Positions 25,525 through 35,136 of a stretch of DNA of 64,000 nt are shown here, in pieces. The position numbers were made by a program, and so were the translations under genes. This stretch comes from Actinomycetes bacterium (lineage in GTDB: Bacteria; Actinomycetota; Acidimicrobiia; Acidimicrobiales; Palsa-688). The stretch's first letter is position 1, and each line of letters opens with the position of its first letter. The notes below the pieces were generated by a model, which saw only the letters and a program-made list of their open reading frames with translations, was not told where the DNA came from and did not search any database. Where the stretch lies: assembly GCA_021838445.1 (NCBI GenBank), contig JAKCDU010000001.1, positions 1 through 64,000 on the forward strand. Direction: 5' to 3'.

Positions 25525-27111
25525 ATGGGTAGGTGGGTCGCGGCGGCGCTGGGCGGTTTGGTAGCGGGGCTGCTCCCGGCGCTACCGGCAGACGCCGCCG
25601 GGCCGGCCTGGACGGTGTCGTGGGCGGCGGCGATGGCCGCCAACCTCGACCAGCAGTACGCCGTCAACGCCACGGTGCGCCAGGTCGCCCCGCTCAGCAT
25701 CGGCGGTGACGAGGTCCGGGCCCAGATCTCCAACAAGTACGGCAACGCCCCGCTCGTAGTGGCGGCCGCGACGCTCGCCCTGGCCGGATCGGGTCCGGCT
25801 ACCGTGGCCGGGACCATGCACCCGCTCACCTTCGGGGGAGCGCCGTCGGTCACCATCCCCATCGGTGGCAGCGTCTACAGCGATGCCGTGTCGATGACGG
25901 TGCAGGGCGGTCAGAGCGTGGCGGTCAGCCTGTATGTCGCGACGCGGGATTTGATCACCGAGCACTACGACGCCGGTAGCGGCGTCTCCTACGCCTCCCT
26001 CGAGGGGGCCGGCAATCTCACCGCCGAGGCGAGCGGGGCCGGTCTGGCCTATCCCCAGACCTGGGACCGCTTCGTGAGCGGCGTCGACGTGGCCGGTGGC
26101 CCCACCCCAGCGGCAGCCACGGTGGTCCTCGGGGACTCGATCAGCGATGGGTACAACTTCAACTGCCCCGGCCTGCAGAGCTACTGCACCCTGACCACGG
26201 CGTGGCCTACGGTCATGACCCAGCGGCTGCTGTCCCTGCCCGACACCCAACGGGTCGGGATCGCCAACGAGTCGATCACCGCCAACACCGTCACCCCGCA
26301 ACCCGATGACGACTCCAAGCGGGGAGGCGGTGAGCCGGGCGTCACCCGGATGGCCTCCGACGTGTTCGCCCAGCCCGGCATCAACCGGGTGTTCCTCCTC
26401 CTCGGCACCAACGACCTGTGGTTCGGGGCCACCCCCGACCAGGTCATCGCCGGCTACCAGCAGGTCCTGACCCGGGCCAAAGCAGCCGGAATCCCGGTGA
26501 TCGCCTCGACCCTGCTGCCCCGTGCCACGGGAGCCCGCGAAGTGTGGACCCCGGCCATGGAGGCCAACCGCCTCCTGGTCAACAAGTGGATCCTGCACTC
26601 CGGTGCCTTCGCCGCGGTGGTGGACCTGGCCGCGGTGATCGGCGACGTCTACAACGGCGCCTGCAGCCCCAACGTCATGTTCCCCCCATACGACTCCGGC
26701 GACCACCTCCACCCCAACACCGCCGGCGAGGTCGCCATGGCCGACGCCGTCCCCACCACCCTTCTGGGGGCCGGAGCGGCTCCCGCCGCCGCCCCTCTCG
26801 TGAGCGCGGTGCCGACGCCGGGCTGCGTGCACGATCCCCTCCTTACCATCAACTCCCCGGTCCTGGCCGCCGCAGGGGCGACGACCACTACGCCCTCGAC
26901 CTCCCCGACGTCGCCGACGGCTCCCACCACCACCGCCCCGCCCGGGGCCACCAAGACGGTGGCTAGTGGGGCTGCCCGCTCCTCGTCGTCGACGCCGACC
27001 GGGATGATCGTGGGGGTCGGCGTCGGGATCGTCGCCGTAGCCGCCTTTGCCGTGGCCCGGTTCCGAGCGGCATCCCGCCGCCGCGGGAGGCACCACTTCC
27101 GCCGTTGGTGA
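25525..27111 (+). CDS. Secreted, C-terminally anchored SGNH/GDSL hydrolase
   Basis: A 528-residue exported esterase. A signal peptide occupies residues 1-25 (ALGGLVAGLLPALPADAAG). Residues 25-195 are a beta-rich N-terminal domain; the SGNH domain follows with nucleophile Ser205 in VVLGDSISDGYN, Asn296 in LLGTNDLW, and Asp393 with His396 in SGDHLHPN. A Thr/Ser/Pro-rich stalk (about 455-490) leads to a C-terminal membrane helix (GMIVGVGVGIVAVAAFAVARF) and an Arg-rich tail, so the enzyme is held at the cell surface. It should hydrolyse esters, possibly acetyl groups on carbohydrates. The ATG at 25525 is chosen because the signal peptide begins there. Confidence 0.88.
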   Translation: MGRWVAAALGGLVAGLLPALPADAAGPAWTVSWAAAMAANLDQQYAVNATVRQVAPLSIGGDEVRAQISNKYGNAPLVVAAATLALAGSGPATVAGTMHPLTFGGAPSVTIPIGGSVYSDAVSMTVQGGQSVAVSLYVATRDLITEHYDAGSGVSYASLEGAGNLTAEASGAGLAYPQTWDRFVSGVDVAGGPTPAAATVVLGDSISDGYNFNCPGLQSYCTLTTAWPTVMTQRLLSLPDTQRVGIANESITANTVTPQPDDDSKRGGGEPGVTRMASDVFAQPGINRVFLLLGTNDLWFGATPDQVIAGYQQVLTRAKAAGIPVIASTLLPRATGAREVWTPAMEANRLLVNKWILHSGAFAAVVDLAAVIGDVYNGACSPNVMFPPYDSGDHLHPNTAGEVAMADAVPTTLLGAGAAPAAAPLVSAVPTPGCVHDPLLTINSPVLAAAGATTTTPSTSPTSPTAPTTTAPPGATKTVASGAARSSSSTPTGMIVGVGVGIVAVAAFAVARFRAASRRRGRHHFRRW

Positions 27112-27321
27112 GCCCCGCGAAGACCCGCGCACCCATCGACAGGGACGCGCCAGAGGTCGCCCCGGTAGGTGGATTTACCGGGCCGTAACTTTCACTTTGG
27201 TTGATGGTCGCTGACTGTTCATCCTGGCGTTGTTGAGGTGCAACCTGCTGTCGATGAGAGTCGTCTGCAGCGACGGGCACCACACGGTGGCCGGGTCTCT
27301 CAGCGAAAGGAACACTTTCAG

Positions 27322-28461
27322 ATGCGTCGAAGTTTGCGTACTGCCGCCGCAGCAGCGGGGGTGACGGCCGCTCTGGCCGCAGGTGCCGTACTGCCGAGCG
27401 TCGCCGGAGCGGATGTGCCGGTGGCCCGGGGCGTCGTTCCCGCGGCTTCGTTTCCGCACATGGACCACGTCTTCGTGATCATGATGGAGAACAGTTCGTA
27501 TGCCAGCCTGTTGTCGCCGGCCAACGCCGACACGTCCTACATACGCCAACTCGCGGCGGACCATGGGCTGGCAACCGACTACTACGGGGTCACCCACGTC
27601 AGCACGCCCAACTACGTCGCCGCGGTCAGCGGTAATACCTGGGGATCGAACAGCGATGATCCCAATCAGGTGACCGCTGGAGCCTTCAACCACGTCAACC
27701 TGGTGGACCAGCTCGATCAGGCCGGGGTCAGTTGGAAGGGCTACATGCAATCCCTGCCGAGTGTGGGCTTCACCGGAGCATCGTCGCCCGACGGCCTGTA
27801 CGTTCGCAAGCACGATCCCTTCATGATGTTCCCCGACGTCGCCAACAACCCGTCCCGAGCTGACCACGTCGTTCCTCTTGGTCAACTGGCGGCCGATCTG
27901 AGCACCGGTCACGTCCCGCAGTTCGCGTGGATCTCGCCCAACGTGTGTGACGACATGCACGGGGGCGCCACCAACTGCCCGTACGCCAATTCGGCCACCG
28001 ACCCGGCCCAGGCCACCCTTTACCGCGACGGCAACGATTTCTTGAAGCAGTGGGTCACGGCCATCACTACTTCCCGGGCCTGGACCGGCCATTCGGCCAT
28101 CTTCATCACCTGGGACGAAGGCGCCTATGCCTATGAGTCTCCCTACGGCCCGACTGATCTCAGCGGTTGTTGCGACTCACCGATCCTCCCTGCTTCGCCG
28201 ACCAACCCGGCCACCGGGGGCGGCGGAGACCTCGCCGGGGGAACCTTGTACGGCGGTGGCCACGTGCCCATGATCGTGGTGTCGAGGCTGGGAGAGAGAG
28301 GCAGGGTCGACAGCACCCCGGTCAACCACTACTCGCTGCTGCGCACCATCGAGGCCAACTGGGACCTCGGCTACCTCGGTAACGCCGGCGACTCCGTCCA
28401 GGTTCACTCGTTGGCACCCCTGCTGACATCGTCGGGTAGCGGCGGCGACGACCGACGCTGA
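27322..28461 (+). CDS. Secreted phosphoesterase (acid phosphatase/PLC family)
   Basis: A 379-residue exported protein with signal peptide 1-30 (AAAAAGVTAALAAGAVLPSVAGA). The phosphoesterase family is shown by HVFVIMMENSSYASLL (Glu56-Asn57), VSTPNYVAAVSG, FAWISPNVCDDMHGG, IFITWDEGAYAYE and GGGHVPMIVVSRLG, matching AcpA-like acid phosphatases and phospholipase-C relatives. It likely releases phosphate from esters outside the cell. The ATG at 27322 is preceded by GAAAGGA; upstream 27112-27321 holds the promoter. A strong hairpin follows the stop. Confidence 0.88.
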   Translation: MRRSLRTAAAAAGVTAALAAGAVLPSVAGADVPVARGVVPAASFPHMDHVFVIMMENSSYASLLSPANADTSYIRQLAADHGLATDYYGVTHVSTPNYVAAVSGNTWGSNSDDPNQVTAGAFNHVNLVDQLDQAGVSWKGYMQSLPSVGFTGASSPDGLYVRKHDPFMMFPDVANNPSRADHVVPLGQLAADLSTGHVPQFAWISPNVCDDMHGGATNCPYANSATDPAQATLYRDGNDFLKQWVTAITTSRAWTGHSAIFITWDEGAYAYESPYGPTDLSGCCDSPILPASPTNPATGGGGDLAGGTLYGGGHVPMIVVSRLGERGRVDSTPVNHYSLLRTIEANWDLGYLGNAGDSVQVHSLAPLLTSSGSGGDDRR

Positions 28462-28495
28462 TAGCCGGCCGACCCGGTGCCGGCTGATCGGCTCT

Positions 28496-28529
28496 CCAGC
28501 CCGCCGCTGCCAGCACAGCGGCGGGCTGG
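28496..28529. terminator. Strong hairpin between convergent genes
   Basis: CCAGCCCGCCGCTG (28496-28509) pairs perfectly with CAGCGGCGGGCTGG (28516-28529) across a 6-base loop. It lies between the convergent phosphoesterase and LLM genes and should act as a bidirectional terminator, though it has no T-run. Confidence 0.7.
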
Positions 28530-28629
28530 GCCCGGACACATCGGCGCCTGGACCCCCGGCCGACCCAGTTCCGTAGCGCCAACCACCGGATCCGCTCAGC
28601 CGCTGAGCGGCCGCGGGCCTCGCCCGGGA

Positions 28630-29634
28630 TCAGGTGGCGGCTTGGACCAGTTGGGCGAGAGCCGACCTGCTGAGACCACCCTGTGGTGACAGCGCCACCC
28701 GATCGACCAGGCCGCCGTAGCGTCGAGCCAGTTCGGTGCCGACCTCGAGCGGCGTGCCCCGCACGGTGAAGCGGTCCAGCACGGCCTCGTCGATCAGTCC
28801 GGCCATCTCCGCCCAGCGACCCTCCCGGCTCAGCCGGTGCAGCTCCGGCTGCAGCGGCGCGAACCCGTCGGCCTCGAGCAGCACCCGGTAGGCCGGGGTG
28901 GAGGCGTAGAACGACACGAGGGTGCGCAGCGACCGGCTCACGTCGTCGCGGGCCGATTCGTCCTCCCACACGCCGACGATGGCTCCTGCGGTGACAGTGA
29001 AGCCGTCACGTCCCCGGCGGGCCCGGGCCAGTCCCCGCTCGAGAGCCGGGAGGGTGTGTTCGGCGAGTGACCGCCGGCTGTTGAGAGGGTGGATGATGAG
29101 CCCGTCGGCGACCTCGGCGGCCATCTCTGTCATCCGGGGGCCGACTGCGCCGATGGCGATCGGCGGCACCCCGTGCTCGAGGGGACCGGGGTTGAACGTC
29201 GGCGGCATCAGGGTGTGCGTGGTGAACCGCCCCCGGAAATCCAGGGGGGTGCCGTCCTGCCAGGAGCGCAGGATGGCTTTGACGGCGAGGACCATCTCCT
29301 TCATGCGGGCTGTCGGCTCCGACCACTGAGAGCCGTAACGGCGCTCGATGTGGGCTCGTATCTGGGAGCCGAGACCGAGTGTGAAGCGTCCCCCGGAGAG
29401 GCGCTGCAGGTCGTGGGCGGTATGGGCCAGGTGCATCGGGCTGCGGGGGAAGGCGATGGCCACGTTGGTGTAGAGGTCGAGGGGCGCGCCGCTGCTGGCG
29501 GCCAGGACCAGGGGCATGAACACGTCGTGGGGCCCCTCGAAGGTGAACCCGCCGTGGGCCCCGGCCCGGGCCATCTCGGCCGCGGCCTCACCGCCGTCGG
29601 CGAGGAATCCGGGGAGGGGGGCGTCGATCTTCAT
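28630..29634 (-). CDS. LLM-class (F420-type) oxidoreductase
   Basis: A 334-residue TIM-barrel protein of the luciferase-like monooxygenase superfamily. Evidence includes GGFTFEGPHDVFMPL, YTNVAIAFPRSPMHLAHTAHDLQRLSGGRFTLGLGSQI, a KAILRSW segment, PPIAIGAVGPRMTEMAAEVADGLIIHP. The TAHDLQRLSGGRF segment is the cofactor-side motif shared by F420-dependent members. Substrate is unknown; such proteins are abundant in actinobacteria that degrade lipids and xenobiotics. A TAGAGT -10 box 7 bases before the ATG points to leaderless expression. Confidence 0.85.
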   Translation of the reverse strand: MKIDAPLPGFLADGGEAAAEMARAGAHGGFTFEGPHDVFMPLVLAASSGAPLDLYTNVAIAFPRSPMHLAHTAHDLQRLSGGRFTLGLGSQIRAHIERRYGSQWSEPTARMKEMVLAVKAILRSWQDGTPLDFRGRFTTHTLMPPTFNPGPLEHGVPPIAIGAVGPRMTEMAAEVADGLIIHPLNSRRSLAEHTLPALERGLARARRGRDGFTVTAGAIVGVWEDESARDDVSRSLRTLVSFYASTPAYRVLLEADGFAPLQPELHRLSREGRWAEMAGLIDEAVLDRFTVRGTPLEVGTELARRYGGLVDRVALSPQGGLSRSALAQLVQAAT

Positions 29635-29737
29635 CGGGCCGACTCTATGGGGCCGACACCGCCGATGCCTCCCAATCTGTTGCTCTGCGCGTACTCAGCG
29701 TTGCATAATGCAGCAGTTAGCTCGTGGGGGAGGTTCG

Positions 29738-31480
29738 ATGTTCGACCTGAAGATCACCGGTGGACGCATCGTCGACGGCAGTGGCGCGGCGCCGTTCGAA
29801 GGTGACGTGGTCATCTCCGGCGGACGGATCGTGGCTGTGCGGAGGGGTCCTGTGGAGGGGGAGGCGGCCGAGACCATCGACGCCCGGGGCCTGACTGTCA
29901 CCCCCGGTTTCGTGGACGTCCACACCCACTACGACGGGCAGGTGACCTGGGATCCGCTGCTCGAGCCCTCCTCGGCCCACGGCGTGACGACGGTGGTGAT
30001 GGGTAATTGCGGGGTGGGCTTCGCACCGGTCGTTGCGGGTTCGCAGAAGTGGCTGATCGAGCTCATGGAGGGGGTCGAGGACATACCGGGGACGGCCCTG
30101 TCGGAGGGCATCACGTGGGACTGGCAGTCCTTCCCCGAGTACCTCGACGCCCTCGACGACCGACGCCTGGCCGTGGACGTCGGCGCCCAGGTGGCCCATG
30201 GACCGGTCCGGGCCTTTGTCATGGGAGAGCCCGGTGCGGCCAACGAGCCGGCCGGTCCGGAGGCCATCCGGCGAATGGCCGAGGTCGTCCGCGAGGCCGT
30301 CGAGGCTGGGGCCCTGGGCTTCTCCACGTCCCGGACCATCGTGCACCGAGCCATCGACGGTCGCCCGGTGCCGGGGACCTTCGCCGCCGAGGACGAACTG
30401 TTCGCGCTGGGAGGGGCCATGGCGGCGGGGGGCCGGGCCGTGTTCGAACTGGCCCCCGCCGGGGCGGCCGGGGAGGACCTGGTCGCCCCCCGAACCGAGA
30501 TCGACTGGATGTGCCGGTTGGCCGAACGCATCCAGATGCCGGTGTCGTTCGCCCTCGAGCAGGTCGACTCCGCCCCGGACCTGTGGCGGGAGATGATGGA
30601 CCGTTCGATCGAGGCCACCGAGCGCGGCGCCCCCGTGTACCCCCAGGTTGCCGCCCGTCCCTTCGGGATGCTCCTCGGCTTCCCCGGGCGCCACGCCTTT
30701 GCGGCCCGCCCTACCTACCGACAGCTTGTGGCCGGCTGCTCCTGGGAGGAGCTCGTCGAAGCGCTCGCCGAGCCCGAGATCAAAGCGAGGATCCTGGCCG
30801 AAGACGACCTGCCCGTGGCAGGGTCCTTCCTGCTCTCCCACGACGCGCCCATGTCGATGCCCCTCGACCGGGTCTACCCGCTCGGCCATCCCGTCGATTA
30901 CGAGCCGACCCCCGACCGCACCGTGGCGGCGTTGGCCCAGGCGGCGGGGATCGACCCCTACGAGCAGCTCTACGATCTGATGCTCGAGCACGGCGGGGGC
31001 CAGCTACTGATGGTCCCGTTCTTCAACTACTCCTTCGGCAACCACGACGCCATCCGCGAGATGCTCCTGCACCCCGCCGGTGTGTCCGGCCTGGGCGACG
31101 GCGGAGCCCACTGCTTCTTGATCTGTGACGCGTCGGTGCCGACCTTCATGCTCACCCACTGGGCCCGGGACCGCCGGCGGGGACCCGGCCTGCCTCTCGA
31201 GTACGTGGTCCGCAAGCAGACCTACGACACCGCCCAGCTCTACGGCCTGGGTGACCGGGGACGGCTGGCCGAGGGGTGGAAGGCGGATGTCAACGTGATC
31301 GACTTCGACCGGCTCAGCCTGGGGATGCCCTACATGGCCCACGACCTGCCGGCCGGGGGCGCCCGTCTGCTGCAGGGAGCCGACGGATACGTGGCGACCA
31401 TCGTGAGCGGGCAGGTGACCCGCCGCCACGGCAAGGACACCGGGGCCCGGCCGGGCCGGCTGGTGCGCGGGGCGCGCTGA
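29738..31480 (+). CDS. N-acyl-D-amino-acid deacylase-like amidohydrolase
   Basis: A 580-residue metal-dependent hydrolase of the D-aminoacylase group. The N-terminal sandwich MFDLKITGGRIVDGSG is followed by the first metal ligands His62 and His64 in VDVHTHYDGQVTWDP, the VMGNCGVGFAP segment with the metal-site Cys, and GLGDGGAHC near the C-terminus with the catalytic Asp. LAEGWKADVNVIDFD is the usual closing segment. It should cleave an amide or cyclic amide bond in a small molecule. ATG preceded by GGGGGAGG. It overlaps nothing but is followed after 4 bases by the IclR-like gene, so both are one operon. Confidence 0.85.
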   Translation: MFDLKITGGRIVDGSGAAPFEGDVVISGGRIVAVRRGPVEGEAAETIDARGLTVTPGFVDVHTHYDGQVTWDPLLEPSSAHGVTTVVMGNCGVGFAPVVAGSQKWLIELMEGVEDIPGTALSEGITWDWQSFPEYLDALDDRRLAVDVGAQVAHGPVRAFVMGEPGAANEPAGPEAIRRMAEVVREAVEAGALGFSTSRTIVHRAIDGRPVPGTFAAEDELFALGGAMAAGGRAVFELAPAGAAGEDLVAPRTEIDWMCRLAERIQMPVSFALEQVDSAPDLWREMMDRSIEATERGAPVYPQVAARPFGMLLGFPGRHAFAARPTYRQLVAGCSWEELVEALAEPEIKARILAEDDLPVAGSFLLSHDAPMSMPLDRVYPLGHPVDYEPTPDRTVAALAQAAGIDPYEQLYDLMLEHGGGQLLMVPFFNYSFGNHDAIREMLLHPAGVSGLGDGGAHCFLICDASVPTFMLTHWARDRRRGPGLPLEYVVRKQTYDTAQLYGLGDRGRLAEGWKADVNVIDFDRLSLGMPYMAHDLPAGGARLLQGADGYVATIVSGQVTRRHGKDTGARPGRLVRGAR

Positions 31481-31484
31481 GAAG

Positions 31485-32444
31485 TTGCCCCGCCCGGCCC
31501 CCCAGACCGATCGGCTGATCGCGCTGTTCCGGCTGCTCGCGGCCCGGCCCCAGCACGGTGCCACGATGGCCGAGATCGCCCGGCGCATCGGGGTCAACCG
31601 GGCCAACCTCTATCCCATGATGGCGGCCCTGGTCGAGGCCGGGTGGTTGCTCCACGACCCCGAGCGCAAGCTCTACTCCCTGGGTCCGGCCCTGGTCGGC
31701 CTGGGTGACGCCGCCTCGGCCGGTCAGCCGACCCTCGCCGCGCTGCGTCCCGTGGCCCTGTCGCTCAGCGAGCAGACCGGTCTGAGCAGCGCCGTCTTCA
31801 CCCGGTCGGGCCCGACGGTCACACTGGCCGAGCTGGTCTGGGACCTGCACGCCGGGGCCGCGCCGATGCGCCTCGGTCAGTCCTTCCCCCTCCGGGCCCC
31901 CTTCGGGGCCGGCTTCGTGGCCTGGGCCGGCGAGGCCGAGATCGACCGCTGGTTGGAAGCCGGTTCGGGCGACCGGGCGCACCTCGTGGACGCCCTGGGG
32001 GCCATCCGGGAGCGGGGCTTCGTGGTGGAGGCGGGGCGTCCGCCCGACGACCCGATCGACGCCCCGGCCCCCTCGGGCGGCGAGGAGGCCGCCCGGGAGG
32101 CGCGACTGTCCGATCGCGGCGCCGAGGCCCTGATCGAGGATCTGTCCCGCCAATCCGACAGCGTGCTGGCCGAGCTGTCGGCCAGCCGGCGCTACCGGGT
32201 GCGCACCCTGGGCGCCCCGGTGTTCGACCCCGCCGGCGTGGTGACGACCTTCGTGGTCCTGTTCGGCTTCGTGGACCCCGTGTCGGGGCGCGACATCCAC
32301 GAGTTAGGTCAGCTGGTTTGTCAGGAGACCGGTCGGGTGACCCACGGCGCCTGCGCCGGCTCTAGCCATCGTCTCTCTCCCCGTTCCGCCGAATCTGCCC
32401 ATCAATCCAACGGAGGCCGCCGTGACTGTCACCTTCACCACTGA
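31485..32444 (+). CDS. IclR-type transcriptional regulator
   Basis: A 319-residue regulator with an N-terminal winged helix (RLIALFRLLAARPQHGATMAEI; RRIGVNRANLYPMMAALVEAGW; KLYSLGPALVGLG) and a GAF-like effector domain typical of IclR (LSEQTGLSSAVFTRSG, AGFVAWAGEAEIDRW). The start is a TTG four bases after the amidohydrolase stop. The conserved domain ends around residue 275; the last 40 residues are low-quality and overlap the next gene start by 23 bases, so a frameshift or late stop is possible. It probably controls the flanking catabolic genes in response to a substrate. Confidence 0.75.
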   Translation: MPRPAPQTDRLIALFRLLAARPQHGATMAEIARRIGVNRANLYPMMAALVEAGWLLHDPERKLYSLGPALVGLGDAASAGQPTLAALRPVALSLSEQTGLSSAVFTRSGPTVTLAELVWDLHAGAAPMRLGQSFPLRAPFGAGFVAWAGEAEIDRWLEAGSGDRAHLVDALGAIRERGFVVEAGRPPDDPIDAPAPSGGEEAAREARLSDRGAEALIEDLSRQSDSVLAELSASRRYRVRTLGAPVFDPAGVVTTFVVLFGFVDPVSGRDIHELGQLVCQETGRVTHGACAGSSHRLSPRSAESAHQSNGGRRDCHLHH

Positions 32445-33591
32445 CCCGCTCGCCAGTGCCCGTGAGCTCGCCCCGCTCGTCGAGGCCGAAGCCGACGCCA
32501 CCGAGGCCGCCGGTACGCTCTCGCCAGCAGTGGTCCAGGCCCTGGCCGAGCGCGGCCTGTTCGGTCTTCTCCTGCCGAGCGAGCTGGGCGGGATGGAGGC
32601 GGACGCGGCGACCACCCTGGCGGTATACGAGGAGCTGTGCCGGGCCGATCCCTCCACCGGGTGGTCCTTCCTGGCCAACACGTGCACGTCGGGTTTCGCC
32701 GGAGCCTTTTGCGGGGATGCCGCGGTGGCCGCCATGTTCCCCCCGGGCAAGGTGGTCAGCCACGCCGGGATGCTCGGACCACGAGGGAGCGCCGTGCCCG
32801 AGGACGGTGGCTACCGGGTGTCCGGCCGGTTCAGCTTCGGCAGCGGCTCGGGTCACGCCGACTGGATCGGGGCGGGCACCGTCGTGGCTGGCCCCGACGG
32901 CCCGCTGATGGGTGCCAACGGCCTACCCGAGCTGCGGGTGACGTTCCTGCCCCGCCACGAGGTCGAGTTCCTCGGCAACTGGGACGTGCTGGGCCTGCAA
33001 GGGACGGGCAGCTTCGACTACGAGGTCAAGGACCGGTTCGTGGCCGACGACTTCACCTTCTCGCTCATGTCGCCCACCGTCCACCGGGGCGGTTCCGTCT
33101 ACCGGCTGGGGGTCCTCGGCCTGACGTCTGTCGGGCACTGCGGGTTCGCTCTCGGTGTGGCCCAGCGCGCCCTCGAGGAAGCCGCCCGCGTCGCGCCGTC
33201 GAAGGTGCGGATGTCGTCGTTCACTCCGGTGAGCGACGACCGCCTGTTCCAGTACGACTTCGCGCACCACGAGGCCGCCTTCCGCTCGGTCCGGGCCTAC
33301 TCCTACGAGCTGTTCGAGCAGGCTGACTCGATCGCCCGCACCGGAGCCGATCCCGACGCCGAGCTCCAGCTGCGTCTGCGCCAGGTGACCACCTACGCCA
33401 CCCACGTGGCCGCCGACGTGGTGCGCGCCGCGTTCGGCTGGCTCGGCACCGACGGGATCCGCCCGACGGTCATCCAACGGCTCCTACGGGACGTCCAGAC
33501 GGCCGCCCAGCACATCTTCGTGGACTCCTCCACCTTCTGCAGCGCCACCCCGGCGCTGCTCGCCAGCTACCAGAAGTCCGCCGCCCGCTAG
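32422..33591 (+). CDS. Acyl-CoA-dehydrogenase-fold flavin monooxygenase/dehydrogenase
   Basis: A 389-residue protein of the group that includes HsaA- and DszC-like flavin enzymes. ERGLFGLLLPSELGGMEAD, TGWSFLANTCTSGFAG, GSAVPEDGGYRVSGRFSFGSG and NWDVLGLQGTGSFD are the N- and middle-domain signatures; the C-terminal four-helix domain ends at FVDSSTFCSATP. It lacks the catalytic Glu context of classical acyl-CoA dehydrogenases, so hydroxylation with a separate flavin reductase is as likely as dehydrogenation. GTG start within the end of the IclR gene. Convergent with the sulfatase operon. Confidence 0.82.
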   Translation: MTVTFTTDPLASARELAPLVEAEADATEAAGTLSPAVVQALAERGLFGLLLPSELGGMEADAATTLAVYEELCRADPSTGWSFLANTCTSGFAGAFCGDAAVAAMFPPGKVVSHAGMLGPRGSAVPEDGGYRVSGRFSFGSGSGHADWIGAGTVVAGPDGPLMGANGLPELRVTFLPRHEVEFLGNWDVLGLQGTGSFDYEVKDRFVADDFTFSLMSPTVHRGGSVYRLGVLGLTSVGHCGFALGVAQRALEEAARVAPSKVRMSSFTPVSDDRLFQYDFAHHEAAFRSVRAYSYELFEQADSIARTGADPDAELQLRLRQVTTYATHVAADVVRAAFGWLGTDGIRPTVIQRLLRDVQTAAQHIFVDSSTFCSATPALLASYQKSAAR

Positions 33592-33603
33592 CACCCGGCC
33601 CGA

Positions 33604-35136
33604 TCAGACCGGGGCTTCGACCTCGAGTCGGGGGCGGCGGGGGGACGGCTGGTGCTCCTCGAGGTCGGCTACGAGCTCGTCGCGCCAGGCCCGTCGCTGC
33701 GGGTCGTGCCAGAGGTTCACCTGCTGGAGGGGGTCGTCGGACAGGTCGTAGAGCTCGCCCTCGGTGCTGTCGTGGACGGTGCCCGGCCGGTAGACGGTGC
33801 AGACCCACCCGTCGCGGGTGATGGTCCTCAGGTGCACGTCGACGCCGAACAGCTCGCTGTCCCATTCGGTGAGGACCCGTTCGGGCCCCTGGCCGTCGGC
33901 GAGGGGTAGCGACTGGCCCTCCATCCACTCCGGCGCGTCCAGCCCGGCGATGGCGCAGACCGTCGGGGCCAGATCGACCAGGCCGACGGGGGAGTGGACC
34001 ACCGCTGGCGCGGTGCCGCTCGAAGGCGCCGGTCGCCATATGAGCGGCAGACGCATCAATCCGTCCACGTGGTAGGGCCCTTTGAACAGCAGCCCGAAAT
34101 CGCCCTGCAGCTCGCCGTGGTCGGTGGTGAATATCACATCGAGGTCGTCGTCCCAGCCGCGGGCGGCCACCGTGGTCAGGACCCGGCCGAGGGCTTCGTC
34201 GATCAACTCGCACTCGACGGCGTTACGGGCGTTCACCTCCCGTACCTGATCGGCGGTCAGCGTCGCCGGAACCCACCGGGCCGGCGCCTCGAAATTGGAG
34301 ACGAGTGATCCGTCGTACCACATGCGCCAGTGGCGGGGCTTGGCGTCGAGCACCGCCTCTCTCTTCGCCCGGGAGTCGATGAAACCCGGCGGCAACGGCA
34401 CGTCGCGCCAGTCGATACGGGCCATCTCGGCCTGCGGCGGGTCCCAGGGATGGTGGGGGTCGGGGAAGCTCATCCAGCAGAACCAGTCGGCGTCGGCGTC
34501 GAGACCATCGATCCAGGCGATGGTCCGGTCGGCCACCCAGTCGGTGTGGTACCACTCGCGCCGTACCGGGTTCACTTGGACCTGCGGGGCTCCAGTGTCG
34601 CCCCCGCCGGCGGCGTTGACCTGCAGTTCGGCGTCGACGGTCGGGTAGTACATGGCCACGGCCTCGGGGTGCTCGGCGCGCAGCCACCGGGCGTAGTGGA
34701 GCTGACCCTGGGCTCCGTGGGTGGCCATTTCCATGTGTTCGAAGCCGCGGTGTGAGCCGCCCGGCGGGGTGGTGCCGGCGGCCGGCAGGGCGTTGTCGGG
34801 GAACCGGGAGAAGGGGTCCACGAACGGCTCGAAGTGCGACTTGCCGATCAGGGCGGTCCGATACCCGGCGCCACGGAGCAGTTCGGCGAACGAAGGCGCG
34901 TCGGCGGGGAGGGGTACGCCGTTCATCCACACGCCGTGGGTGCTCGGGTGCTGTCCCGTGAGGATGGTGGAGCGGGATGGCATGCACACCACCGACTGCG
35001 GGATGGCCCGCTCGTAGCGGATTCCCTGGCCGGCCAGTCGGTCTACCACCGGGGTCCGGGCCAGTGCCCCACCGTTGCACCCGAGGGTGTCGTAGCGCTG
35101 CTGGTCGGTGGTCACCAGGAGGATTTTGCGGCCCAT
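33604..35136 (-). CDS. Type I sulfatase
   Basis: A 510-residue sulfatase. The maturation motif is CMPSR with Cys51, which a formylglycine-generating enzyme would convert to the catalytic aldehyde; TILTGQHPSTHG follows as in all family members. Metal ligands are in LLVTTDQQR (Asp11) and FTTDHGELQGD. GKSHFEP supplies the Lys/His of the active site. There is no signal peptide, so it should act on internalised sulfate esters. Last gene of a five-gene minus-strand operon; its ATG shares one base with the preceding stop (TGATG). No formylglycine-generating enzyme gene is in the window. Confidence 0.92.
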   Translation of the reverse strand: MGRKILLVTTDQQRYDTLGCNGGALARTPVVDRLAGQGIRYERAIPQSVVCMPSRSTILTGQHPSTHGVWMNGVPLPADAPSFAELLRGAGYRTALIGKSHFEPFVDPFSRFPDNALPAAGTTPPGGSHRGFEHMEMATHGAQGQLHYARWLRAEHPEAVAMYYPTVDAELQVNAAGGGDTGAPQVQVNPVRREWYHTDWVADRTIAWIDGLDADADWFCWMSFPDPHHPWDPPQAEMARIDWRDVPLPPGFIDSRAKREAVLDAKPRHWRMWYDGSLVSNFEAPARWVPATLTADQVREVNARNAVECELIDEALGRVLTTVAARGWDDDLDVIFTTDHGELQGDFGLLFKGPYHVDGLMRLPLIWRPAPSSGTAPAVVHSPVGLVDLAPTVCAIAGLDAPEWMEGQSLPLADGQGPERVLTEWDSELFGVDVHLRTITRDGWVCTVYRPGTVHDSTEGELYDLSDDPLQQVNLWHDPQRRAWRDELVADLEEHQPSPRRPRLEVEAPV

